Assembly (NCBI RefSeq): GCF_000814845.2
Contig: NZ_CP010431.2
Location: 372,001 to 436,000 of the forward strand
Reading direction: 5' to 3'
DNA length: 64,000 bases
Source: Pandoraea sputorum
GTDB lineage: Bacteria; Pseudomonadota; Gammaproteobacteria; Burkholderiales; Burkholderiaceae
In this document: positions 10,170 through 17,905 of the stretch, piece by piece
Position numbering within the stretch: position 1 is the stretch's first letter
How the letters are laid out: every line of letters begins with the position of its first letter
Made by a program: the position numbers and the translations under genes
The notes under the pieces: generated by a model
What the model was told of the DNA's origin: nothing
What the model saw: only the letters and a program-made list of their open reading frames with translations
The model's database searches: none

Positions 10170-11018
10170 CTACCGGAGCGCCAGCCGCAGGCCCATCAGA
10201 ATGGCGGCGGTGCCCGCGACGGCCAGCGCCGTCGGCCGGTGCCCGAAGATGCCCCAGTCGAGCAGCGCGGTCACCACGGGCACCAGATAGAACAGGCTCG
10301 TCACCGTCACCAGATTGCCGGACGCGATCATCCGGTAAAGCAGCAACGTCGCGCCGACCGAAATCACGAGGCCCATGTAAAGCAGCGGCAGCCAGAAGCC
10401 GACGGTGCCGTCGATGTGCCACGGCTGCGTCGGCGCGACGAGCAATGCCAGCGCCAGCCCGACGGCATATTGCAGCGGCAGCACGTCAAGGGGCGTTTGT
10501 CGCGACCCTTTTTGCGCGAGCGTGCCAAGCGTCATGCAGGCGAGCGCCGTGAGCGCCCACACGGACCCCGCCGCCGATAGCCGTGCCGACATCAGGCTTT
10601 GTGCGACGACGAGCGCTAGCCCGACCAGTGCGACCGCCAGCCCCAGCAGACGTCGCGCACTATGACGCCGCTCCAGCGCCACGAGGGTGAGAATCGGCTG
10701 GACGCCAAGCACCGTCGCCAGTGCCCCCGGTGTGATGCCGCTGGCGAGTGCGAGCAGATACGACGCCTGATAGCCGCCAATGAGCAAAACACCGGTGCCC
10801 GCGACCTGCCAGCCGGTGCCGCGTGCGGGCCACCATTGGCGACGGGTCAGTGCGATCAGCGTGAGCGCTGCGAACGCGACCCCCAGACGAATGACGAGAA
10901 AGGCGAACGCCGACGCGTGCGCCAGCCCCCATTTGGCGGCCAGTGCGCCGCCGCTCCACAAGAGAACAAATAAGAGCGTCGCGCCATGTCGGCGCAATGC
11001 AAGACCATCGAGTTGCAT
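10170..11018 (-). CDS. EamA/DMT-superfamily transporter
   Basis: 282 residues from the ATG at 11018, which has AGGGGA 8 bases upstream; the open frame reaches 11168 without a better start. Ten hydrophobic helices are arranged as two repeated EamA halves (for example LLFVLLWSGGALAAKWGL and ALTALACMTLGTLAQ). The pattern is that of inner-membrane drug/metabolite exporters. The substrate cannot be told from sequence. It is followed by a LysR gene. Confidence 0.88.
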   Translation of the reverse strand: MQLDGLALRRHGATLLFVLLWSGGALAAKWGLAHASAFAFLVIRLGVAFAALTLIALTRRQWWPARGTGWQVAGTGVLLIGGYQASYLLALASGITPGALATVLGVQPILTLVALERRHSARRLLGLAVALVGLALVVAQSLMSARLSAAGSVWALTALACMTLGTLAQKGSRQTPLDVLPLQYAVGLALALLVAPTQPWHIDGTVGFWLPLLYMGLVISVGATLLLYRMIASGNLVTVTSLFYLVPVVTALLDWGIFGHRPTALAVAGTAAILMGLRLALR

Positions 11019-11555
11019 CGATCTTCCCCTGAGCAGCGTGTCCGGTGTGTGGTGCGATGTTTGTGCCGCGACGCCATCACGAGATCGCTCAGGCCGCGTG
11101 CACGAGGTGGCACACAGCCGGGGCGACAGCATCAAGACGACATCATCGAGACATCGACACAAGATCACCGCGGCTGGCGCAATGCGCGCAGACCACCGGA
11201 ACCCGCTGAAATTCGAATGAAAAAGTGCTGTGCCGGGCGATGGACACCCAGCGAGCCGTGTGTGGCGTCAGGCCACGACTACGTCGGCGACCACCACAGT
11301 GGGCGGTGCCACGCCGGACGGCGGGGGAGGTGCGACGGCTGCAAAACGTCCGCGCAGTCGAGCACCGACACCGCGTTGCGGCGGCGATACGGCGAGACGG
11401 ACGGATGCGTGAGCAGTCATGGATCGATGGAGGAATCGAATGGGTGTTGATTCGAGTGTCGAATCACGCCCGTCACTCGACGAGCGTGGACACACTTTAC
11501 ACGGAGGTATTGGAGCGAGCAAGCGGGAGCGGCCAAGCGCCCAACGTCGCGTACG
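11019..11555. other. 537-base intergenic stretch without a supported gene
   Basis: Open frames here (for example a 245-codon plus-strand frame at 11225) have Arg/Ala-rich, non-domain translations and run into the antisense of the next gene. I see no terminator with a T tract and no clear promoter. It must hold the promoter of the EamA gene and the 3' end of the FMN oxidoreductase gene. Confidence 0.5.
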
Positions 11556-12533
11556 TCAGGCGGTCGGCCACGCGCCCGTGCGCTCGACGCTGGGCGACGC
11601 TTCGCCGTCGCGCCAGGCGGCCGGTAGCGCACCTCGTACGCGTCGCACTTCGCGCACGTGCAGACGCACTAACCGCAGCGCGCCTTCGAAGCCGCTTTGT
11701 GTCTCGTCGTGCCAAAGGACTTCGGCGTCGCCCGCGACATGCAGAAAGTCGCCCGATGCAAAGTCGACGAAGACCAGCCCGGCGCGTGGGTTGGCGTGCA
11801 GATTGCCGAGCGTGTTGTAGAACGAATTGCCGCGAAAGTCGGGCCACACCAGCGTGTTGGCGTCTTCCACGCGCACGAATCCCGGCTTTCCGCCGCGATG
11901 CGAGACGTCGGTGCCTGCACTGCGCGCCGTCGCGCCATCGCCTGCGAAATGCGTCGCGATGAAGAACGTGTCGGCACTCGCAATTTGCCACTGCGCGTCG
12001 TCGTCGAGAGCGCTTTGCGGCGTTTCGGCCACCGGTGGCGCGTCATGCGCTTGCGGCGTTGCTTCGCGCTTGCGAATGTACTGCGGGCAGTTGCCGAAAC
12101 TCTGGGCGACCCGCAGCGTGAACCCTTGCGCATCGACTTCGTCGATGGTGCCGTTGACGCGATTGCGACGCCGCGTCGAAGGCTCGATACCCAGCAAGCC
12201 GATCGCCGCGCCCACTGTCACCGCGCCGTAGAGCGGATCGGTCGGTGGCGGGAAGGCGCTCACACGCAGCAGCGTCGGATCGGGTGACTGCGCGAAGCCG
12301 GGGGTGCCGCTGAGCAGCGTGGCCCATGGCTGATTGTCGGCATCCAGTCCGCCGATGACGAGAAACGGCAACTGCGCGAAGAACTGACGATGCTGATCGG
12401 GCATCGCGAGACGAATCACGCGCGCCCCCACCTCCGCCATCTGCTCACGAGAACCCGCGAGCGTCTGCACGTACATTTCACCCGCGTGAAAGGGCGATGC
12501 CAGTTGAAGCGGTGACGGGGTAGGGGCGTTCAT
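11556..12533 (-). CDS. Pyridoxamine 5'-phosphate oxidase-like FMN-binding protein
   Basis: 325 residues. The second of two adjacent ATGs (12533) is preferred because AAGGAG lies 6 bases before it but only 3 before the first. It has a split-barrel flavin-binding fold of the PNPOx-like type: an N-terminal module FFAQLPFLVIGGLDADNQPWATLLSGTPGF, then a second module with ADTFFIATHF, FRGNSFYNTLGNLHANPRAGLVFVDF and the terminal GDAEVLWHD (motifs partly quoted). Proteins of this type bind FMN and often reduce or detoxify small molecules. A true role in pyridoxal phosphate synthesis is unlikely at this length. It lies downstream of, and co-directional with, a GST gene (95-base gap). Confidence 0.82.
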   Translation of the reverse strand: MNAPTPSPLQLASPFHAGEMYVQTLAGSREQMAEVGARVIRLAMPDQHRQFFAQLPFLVIGGLDADNQPWATLLSGTPGFAQSPDPTLLRVSAFPPPTDPLYGAVTVGAAIGLLGIEPSTRRRNRVNGTIDEVDAQGFTLRVAQSFGNCPQYIRKREATPQAHDAPPVAETPQSALDDDAQWQIASADTFFIATHFAGDGATARSAGTDVSHRGGKPGFVRVEDANTLVWPDFRGNSFYNTLGNLHANPRAGLVFVDFASGDFLHVAGDAEVLWHDETQSGFEGALRLVRLHVREVRRVRGALPAAWRDGEASPSVERTGAWPTA

Positions 12534-12628
12534 CATGCTCTCCTTCGGTTCGGGCGGCGCTCGGGCGATGCATCGGACGATGCACGGGTGACGCGACCCA
12601 CCTTCGTTTAACTTTCATGCTTCATGCT

Positions 12629-13315
12629 TCATGCAGCAGCGGCGTTCAGACCACACGCCGTCGACGGCATCGGCACGAAACGCGGCAGCGCTTCGATGCG
12701 CGCCAGCCACGCGCGCACGGCCGGATACGGTTGCAGCGACACGTTGCCTTCGGGCGCATGCGCCAGGTAGGAGAACAGCGCGATGTCGGCAATCGTCGGC
12801 GTTGCGGCCGTGACGAACGGTGTGGCGTTCGGTGCGGTGAGGTGTGCTTCGAGACGCGTGAGCAGCAACACACCGCGCTCGATCATCGCGCTGGTGTCGA
12901 CGGCACGGTTGAAGACGACGGCCACGCGTGCTGCGGCCGCGCCGAACGCCAGATCGCCTGCGGCCACCGACAGCCAGCGTTGCACGCGAGCCGCAGCTAC
13001 CGCGTCGTGCGGCAACCAGGCGTGCTGGGCGTCGTAGCGCGTCGCAAGGTAGACGAGGATCGCGTTCGAGTCGGCGAGGATCACACCGTCGTCGTCGATG
13101 GCCGGTACCTGACCGAACGGGTTGATGGCGAGGTACGCAGGCTGCTTGTTCTCACCGGTCGCCAGATCGACGTCGATGGCTTCATACGGCAAGTCAAGCA
13201 GATTGAGCATCAGCTCGACGCGATGGCAGTGGCCCGAAAGCGTGAAACGGTAGAACTTGATCGGACGTGCCGGGCGAGCGGGGACGTAGGCGTGAATGTC
13301 GGTGGGGCGGGTCAT
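12629..13315 (-). CDS. Glutathione S-transferase
   Basis: 228 residues from the ATG at 13315 with GGAG 7 bases upstream. The N-terminal thioredoxin-like domain shows FYRFTLSGHCHRVELMLNLL with the glutathione-binding SGHCHR region, INPFGQVPAIDDDG with the conserved cis-Pro, and DSNAILVYLATRY. A helical C-terminal domain with PTIADIALFSYL follows. The enzyme conjugates or otherwise uses glutathione in the cytosol. It is divergent from a LysR gene, with the shared region carrying a perfect palindrome, so it is probably that regulator's target, together with the downstream FMN oxidoreductase. Confidence 0.92.
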   Translation of the reverse strand: MTRPTDIHAYVPARPARPIKFYRFTLSGHCHRVELMLNLLDLPYEAIDVDLATGENKQPAYLAINPFGQVPAIDDDGVILADSNAILVYLATRYDAQHAWLPHDAVAAARVQRWLSVAAGDLAFGAAAARVAVVFNRAVDTSAMIERGVLLLTRLEAHLTAPNATPFVTAATPTIADIALFSYLAHAPEGNVSLQPYPAVRAWLARIEALPRFVPMPSTACGLNAAAA

Positions 13316-13428
13316 CGGGCATCTCCGTGGGTGAGTGGATGCGGCAGCGCCGGGGTCGGAACCGTCACGCAATGCCCGAATTGTCCATCTGGTCGATTTT
13401 CGGATAAATGGCGTTAACCTGATTTGAC

Positions 13429-13447
13429 TACTCCGAAAATCGGAGTA
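13429..13447. promoter_or_regulatory. Palindromic operator between GST and LysR genes
   Basis: TACTCCGAAAATCGGAGTA: 8-bp perfect arms with a 3-base spacer, ending 3 bases before the LysR start codon. A second copy of its core, ATTTTCGGA, lies about 40 bases away near 13395. Paired sites in a divergent LysR/target promoter are the usual autoregulation layout. Whether LysR binds here is inference. Confidence 0.6.
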
Positions 13448-13450
13448 ATC

Positions 13451-14359
13451 ATGCGCCGCATGGACAAACTTCGCGCAATGCAGACATTCGTGGCCATCGT
13501 CGATCAGGGGAGCCTGAGTGCGGCGGCACGCGCGCTCGATTCGTCGCTGCCTGCTGTGGTGCGGACGCTGGCGGCGCTCGAAACTTCCCTGGAGGTGCGG
13601 TTGCTCAATCGCACGACGCGCCGTATCGCCCTCACCGAAGAGGGGCGCACCTACCTCGACACCTGCCGCCAAATCCTCAGCGAGTTACACGAGGCCGAGG
13701 CGCGGCTGGCGGCGCGTCACGAAGCGCCGAGCGGTACGCTGGTCGTCACCGCCCCGGTGCTGTTCGGACAGATGCATGTCGCCCCGGCGGTGTACCGGTT
13801 CCTGCGCGCGTACCCGAACGTCAAATGCCGGCTCCTGCTCAACGACCGTGTGGTGAATTTGTGGGAGGAGGGGATCGACGTCGGCATCCGGATCTCGCCG
13901 CTCGACGACTCCACGCTTGTCGCGCAGGGCATCGGCGCGATTCGCCGCGTGGTGGTCGCGAGTCCCGCGTGCATTGCCGAGCAGGGCGAGGTGGCGCATC
14001 CGCGCGAGCTGCTCGGCAAGAACTGCATCCTCTCGCATGGCGGCGGTTACGGCCAATGGCGTTTCTGGGAAGGGGGACGGGAGTTCGTCGTGCCCGTCGA
14101 CGGCAATCTCGAAATCAGCCACGGCATGACGGCCGTCGAGGCCTGCGCCAACGGCATGGGCTACGGATGCTTTCTGTCGTATCAGGTGGCGCAGGCGATG
14201 GACGAGGGGCGGCTCGTGCGCGTATTGAAGGACTACGAAGGACCGGCGCGACCGGTCAACATCGTCTATCCGCATGCGCGCCTTTTGCCGTCGCGCACAC
14301 GTGCGTTCGTGGAGTGGATGAAGCGGGAGTTGCCTGAGGTGGCGACGCGGTGGCGCTGA
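13451..14359 (+). CDS. LysR-family transcriptional regulator (divergent to GST)
   Basis: 302 residues from the ATG at 13451; an ATG at 13460 is an alternative. It has a winged helix-turn-helix (residues about 10-55, GSLSAAARALDSSLPAVVRTLAALE) and an effector domain with VTAPVLFGQMHVAP and GIDVGIRISPLDDSTL. Such genes usually activate or repress the divergent neighbour, here a glutathione S-transferase. Confidence 0.9.
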   Translation: MRRMDKLRAMQTFVAIVDQGSLSAAARALDSSLPAVVRTLAALETSLEVRLLNRTTRRIALTEEGRTYLDTCRQILSELHEAEARLAARHEAPSGTLVVTAPVLFGQMHVAPAVYRFLRAYPNVKCRLLLNDRVVNLWEEGIDVGIRISPLDDSTLVAQGIGAIRRVVVASPACIAEQGEVAHPRELLGKNCILSHGGGYGQWRFWEGGREFVVPVDGNLEISHGMTAVEACANGMGYGCFLSYQVAQAMDEGRLVRVLKDYEGPARPVNIVYPHARLLPSRTRAFVEWMKRELPEVATRWR

Positions 14360-14397
14360 AGTGACGTCGCGTCGAACTGGTCGACGAGCGAGCGTCA

Positions 14398-14483
14398 GAC
14401 AAAAGAACGCGGAAAGCGACGGAGCCGCTTCCCGCTAAAAAAGCCCGCCGACGCCAACCGGCGGGCCGCTTCGTTCTTTTGTC
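14398..14483 (-). terminator. Terminator hairpin nested in a longer inverted repeat
   Basis: The inner stem GCCCGCCG/CGGCGGGC (14443-14466) is followed on the minus strand by TTTTTTA, a terminator for the small secreted protein at 14498. On the plus side it ends the LysR transcript less well. The whole sits inside a 12-bp perfect inverted repeat, GACAAAAGAACG (14398-14409) and CGTTCTTTTGTC (14472-14483), with a further imperfect hairpin between. Confidence 0.75.
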
Positions 14484-14497
14484 AGTTCAGGCGACGA

Positions 14498-14797
14498 TCA
14501 GTCGCGGTCTTCGCGCCAGCCACGGTGCCAGCCGCGATCGTGACGACGTTCTTCCCAGCGGCGCTCGCGCCAGTCGTCGTAGCGGTCGCGACCGTAGTAC
14601 ACCACCGGCTGCGGAGCACGATACACGGGGCGCGGGGCCACATACACCGGTTCCGGTGCGACGTAGACCGGCTGCGGCGCCACGACGACCGGTGCGGGCA
14701 CGCCGAGATAGAGGCCGACGTCCACATGCGCCGAAGCGGCGGTGGAAGCGACAGCGGCGGTAGCGCCAAGGGCAGCGATGATCAGAATGCGTTTCAT
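14498..14797 (-). CDS. Small secreted protein with PVYVAP repeats and basic tail
   Basis: 99 residues. The ATG at 14797 has GGAGGA 5 bases before it; an ATG 4 codons upstream overlaps this site and is less likely. The signal peptide is residues 1-24 (MKRILIIAALGATAAVASTAASA). The mature part has four tandem degenerate units of the PxPVYVAPxP type (residues about 38-68), then YYGRDRYDDWRERRWEERRHDRGWHRGWREDRD, a Trp/Arg/His-rich tail. Function unknown. Similar short periplasmic or envelope proteins are common in Burkholderiales. Confidence 0.72.
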   Translation of the reverse strand: MKRILIIAALGATAAVASTAASAHVDVGLYLGVPAPVVVAPQPVYVAPEPVYVAPRPVYRAPQPVVYYGRDRYDDWRERRWEERRHDRGWHRGWREDRD

Positions 14798-15032
14798 GGT
14801 GTCCTCCATGAGTCCTGCTTTGGTGATTCGGTGGTGGCGTTGGCCACGTTGTTGAAACCGTTGATGCCAGTCTAGCGATGGCCTCGGGTGGCAGGTGCTA
14901 CGAGTGTGTTGGGGATGTGTCGTTTTGTAACGCCGGTGGACGCTGCCGCAACGAGCAGAGAAACCGACGAGAGGCGGTTGGGGGTGTTGGGGCGGTCGAG
15001 GCGGGCGACGGAAGAATCGGTCGCTGAAAACA

Positions 15033-15069
15033 CAAAAGGCGTCACACGAAATTCGCGTGACGCCTTTTG
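15033..15069 (-). terminator. Rho-independent terminator of tRNA-Val
   Basis: A 12-bp perfect stem, AAAAGGCGTCAC / GTGACGCCTTTT (15034-15045 / 15057-15068), lies 12 bases past the tRNA 3' end. It is T-rich on the minus strand (TTTTGTGTTTTC). Confidence 0.85.
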
Positions 15070-15080
15070 CATTTAATCGT

Positions 15081-15157
15081 TGGTAGGCTCGATTGGATTC
15101 GAACCAACGACCCCCACCATGTCAAGGTGGTGCTCTAACCAACTGAGCTACGAGCCT
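15081..15157 (-). tRNA. tRNA-Val (anticodon GAC)
   Basis: 77 bases on the minus strand with encoded CCA. The acceptor stem is AGGCTCG / CGAGCCT. The D arm is GTAGCTCAGTTGGTTAGAGC. The anticodon arm is CCACC-TTGACAT-GGTGG with anticodon GAC, and the T arm contains GTTCGAATC. No integrase or attachment repeat was seen beside it. Confidence 0.97.
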
Positions 15158-15250
15158 AGAAAGACCGCGAGTATATGGGGTATTTCTGAGGCTGGCAAGC
15201 GTTTTGCGAAAAAATCTTAACGAAACGCGCGTGGATGTGCCGTCGCGTGC

Positions 15251-16051
15251 TCATTCTCCCCGCTTGGCGGCGGCCCCGGAAGCGCCGCGCTTCGGCTTGA
15301 TGCGCACCCAGATTCCCTTGTTGCCGCCGCTGCCCGAGCGTTGCTCCACGTCGAACAGCCCGATGGTCGCGACGAGATCGCTCAGCTTGCCGAAGCCGTA
15401 GTTGCGTGCGTCGAAGTCGGGCGCTTGCTTCGCGATGTGACTGCCCATCGCCCCGAGGCCGGCCCAGCCGTCTTCGTCCGACACACCGGTGACGGCCGTG
15501 CGCAACAGCCGCACGAGTCGCGTGTCGCGTTTGAGTTCGGCGGCGCTGCGACGCTTGCGCGGCGCGGGCGCTTCGTCGTCGTCCGGCTCGTCGTCCTGAC
15601 GCAGCAGTTCGGTGTAGATGAACTTGTCGCATGCGGTGACGAAGGGCTGCGGTGTCTTGCGCTCACCGAAGCCGTACACGATCAGGCCCTGTTCGCGAAT
15701 GCGCGACGCAAGACGTGTGAAGTCGCTATCGCTGGAGACGAGACAGAAGCCGTCGAAGCGCCCGGTGTAGAGCAGATCCATCGCGTCGATGATCATGGCG
15801 CTATCGGTGGCGTTCTTGCCGACGGTGTAGCGGAATTGCTGGATGGGCTGGATCGAGTATTCGAGCAGGCACTTCTTCCAGCCGTCGAGATTCGGTTTGG
15901 TCCAGTCGCCGTAGATCCGCTTCACGCTGGCGACGCCGTACTTGGCGACTTCGGTGAGCAGGCCTTCGACGATGGCGGGTGCGGCGTTATCGGCGTCGAT
16001 GAGCACGACGAGCGTGGGGCCCTGAGCGGCCACCGGTGTTGTTACTGACAT
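15251..16051 (-). CDS. NYN (PIN-like) domain protein with C-terminal OST-HTH/LOTUS-like domain
   Basis: 266 residues from the ATG at 16051; the frame is open to 16072. The NYN domain (residues about 13-155) shows the acidic pattern of PIN-like RNases: LVVLIDADNA, KNATDSAMIIDAMDLLYTG and FCLVSSDSDFTRLASRIRE. An acidic linker (DDEPDDDEAPA) is followed by a C-terminal domain (about 185-255) with DEDGWAGLGAMGSHIAKQAPDFDARNYGFGKLSDLV, typical of OST-HTH/LOTUS RNA-binding modules. The family (LabA/DUF88) is taken to be RNA-binding or nucleolytic. The target is unknown. The gene is monocistronic, upstream of tRNA-Val on the same strand. Confidence 0.85.
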   Translation of the reverse strand: MSVTTPVAAQGPTLVVLIDADNAAPAIVEGLLTEVAKYGVASVKRIYGDWTKPNLDGWKKCLLEYSIQPIQQFRYTVGKNATDSAMIIDAMDLLYTGRFDGFCLVSSDSDFTRLASRIREQGLIVYGFGERKTPQPFVTACDKFIYTELLRQDDEPDDDEAPAPRKRRSAAELKRDTRLVRLLRTAVTGVSDEDGWAGLGAMGSHIAKQAPDFDARNYGFGKLSDLVATIGLFDVEQRSGSGGNKGIWVRIKPKRGASGAAAKRGE

Positions 16052-16158
16052 GGCGGGGTTCCTTGGACGCAAAGACGTATCGGATCTTTCGGATCGGTCG
16101 GACGCTTTGCATTATGACCCGGAACGGTGACCGCCATGCCTGACATGCGTGGCAGAGG

Positions 16159-17571
16159 CTAACGCGTGCCGCGCTGTCCCAGCGGCGCGAACCACAACAC
16201 GCCGATGCCGACGAGCAGGCTCACCGCCGCGAACAGCAGCCCCGAGGTGAACGAATGCGTCCAGTCCTTGAGCACGCCGACCACGATGGGGCTCAATGCA
16301 GAACCGAGATTACCGACCGCATTGATGACGGCCAGCCCCAGCGCGCGGGTGTGCGGCGCGAGGCTGCGATCCGGCACCGTCCAGAAGATCGCCATCGCCG
16401 TATATGCGCCGGTCGACGCCATTGCCACCCCCGCGAGACGCAGCGACGGTTCCGGTGCGAAGCAGGTGACGACCCACCCCGCTGCGGAGAACAGCATCGG
16501 CAGCACGAGGTGCCAGCGACGCTCTTGCAGACGGTCGGAGCGGCGTCCCCACCAGATCATGCCCGCAATGGTGCAGACGGACGGGATGGCGGCAAGCAGG
16601 CCGATGGTGACGTTGCTGCTCGTCGTACCGAAGCTCTTTACGATCTGCGGAATCCATAGCGACGCCAGCGAGAGTGTGTTGACGAGGCAGAAGTATCCGA
16701 GTGCGAACTTCGCCACGCTCGGCGTGCAGATGGCGCGCCACATGCTGGTGTGGGTGCCTGCGTGGGTACCCGACGTTGCGCTCGCTTGTCGTGCGGTTGC
16801 TTCGGCGCGATCACGTTCGATCATCGCACCGAGTGTCCGCTTCTCGGTGGCGCTGAGCCAGCGCGCGTCGGACGGCTTGTCGTCGAGATACCACCAGGTC
16901 ACGAAGCCGAGCAGCACCGTCGGCAAGCCTTCGAGCACGAACAGCCATTGCCAGCCTGCGAGTCCGGCCACGCCGTCCAGGCGCAGCAGATAGCCCGATG
17001 CCGCAGCACCGAGCGCCGACGTTACCGGCATCGCGATCATGAACCACGCGTTGGCGCGTGCGCGCGCAGCGGATGGGAACCAGTCGCCCATGTACAGCAG
17101 CATGCCTGGCAGGAAACCGGCTTCGGTAATGCCGACGATGGCGCGAATCAGATAGAGGCTGGTGGCGTCATGCGCAAACATCGTCGCGCTCGACGCGAGA
17201 CCCCACGCGATCAGAATCGCGCCGATCCAGCGACGCGCGCCGAACTTCACCAGCATCAGGTTGCTCGGCACGCCGCACAGCACGTACGTCAGATAGAAGA
17301 CCGTCGAGGCCATGCCGAACATCGTGCTGGTGAGCCCGAGGTCCTGACTCATCGTGAGTGCCGCGAAGCCGACGTTGATGCGGTCGAGAAACGAGAACAG
17401 GAACAGGACGAACAGAAAACCGAGCAAACGCCGCGAGACCTTGCGCACGACGGCGCGCTCCATCGCTTCGCTGGCGACACGGTGCACCGGGGCGTTGGCG
17501 GGAACGCAGGCGTCGGGTACGGATGCGGCAATGCCGCCGGAAAGACCGGCGGCGGGCGTGATACGACTCAT
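16159..17571 (-). CDS. MFS transporter, anion:cation symporter (ACS) type
   Basis: 470 residues, 12 predicted membrane helices and a cytosolic 35-residue N terminus. The ACS-family signature LFSFLDRINVGFAALTM is in helix 1, and GITEAGFLPGMLLYMGDWFP in the helix 4-5 region. ACS members import tartrate, hydroxyphenylacetate, phthalate and other organic acids. It is the last gene of the FAD-monooxygenase operon (104-base gap to the DUF2783 gene), so an aromatic acid is a reasonable guess at the substrate. Confidence 0.9.
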   Translation of the reverse strand: MSRITPAAGLSGGIAASVPDACVPANAPVHRVASEAMERAVVRKVSRRLLGFLFVLFLFSFLDRINVGFAALTMSQDLGLTSTMFGMASTVFYLTYVLCGVPSNLMLVKFGARRWIGAILIAWGLASSATMFAHDATSLYLIRAIVGITEAGFLPGMLLYMGDWFPSAARARANAWFMIAMPVTSALGAAASGYLLRLDGVAGLAGWQWLFVLEGLPTVLLGFVTWWYLDDKPSDARWLSATEKRTLGAMIERDRAEATARQASATSGTHAGTHTSMWRAICTPSVAKFALGYFCLVNTLSLASLWIPQIVKSFGTTSSNVTIGLLAAIPSVCTIAGMIWWGRRSDRLQERRWHLVLPMLFSAAGWVVTCFAPEPSLRLAGVAMASTGAYTAMAIFWTVPDRSLAPHTRALGLAVINAVGNLGSALSPIVVGVLKDWTHSFTSGLLFAAVSLLVGIGVLWFAPLGQRGTR

Positions 17572-17674
17572 GATGGGTGTCTTCTCCAGCGCTCCCCGCC
17601 TTGTCTGATGTGGCGGTGTTTTGAGATGGGGTCCGCCATCGTGGGCGGACGCCGAAAGGAACGGTGTGCCGCCG

Positions 17675-17878
17675 TCAGGCGGCTTGCAACTGCGTGCCGC
17701 CTGCGGCCTGTGCGATGAGATCGATCACGCGTTGCGGATCGCTAATCTCGTTGGCGAGCAGCAGCACGACTTTGGCGAGCAGCAACTCGCGCTTGTCGGC
17801 CGGGGCGGCGTCGATGGCCAACGCGAGCGTGTCGTAGATGTCTTCGAGGCCTGCAATGGCGGTTTGTTGAGCGGTCAT
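17675..17878 (-). CDS. DUF2783 protein
   Basis: 67 residues, all-helical, with AAGGA 8 bases before the start. The sequence LEDIYDTLALAIDAAPADKRELLLAKVVLLLANEISDPQRV is characteristic of DUF2783 proteins (residues about 11-52). These are typically encoded immediately after FAD-dependent aromatic hydroxylases, as here (27-base gap). The function is not established; a helper of the monooxygenase is plausible from this context only. Confidence 0.82.
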   Translation of the reverse strand: MTAQQTAIAGLEDIYDTLALAIDAAPADKRELLLAKVVLLLANEISDPQRVIDLIAQAAGGTQLQAA

Positions 17879-17905
17879 GACGAGCTTCCTTGGAGAGCGG
17901 GGCGT

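Noticed and set aside
11225..11962. 245-codon plus-strand frame in the 11.0-11.5 kb gap
   Set aside because: Arg-rich, no motif, and its second half is antisense to the FMN oxidoreductase gene.
15081..15157. tRNA-Val as an integration site
   Set aside because: No integrase, direct repeat of the tRNA 3' end or change in gene character was seen on either side.
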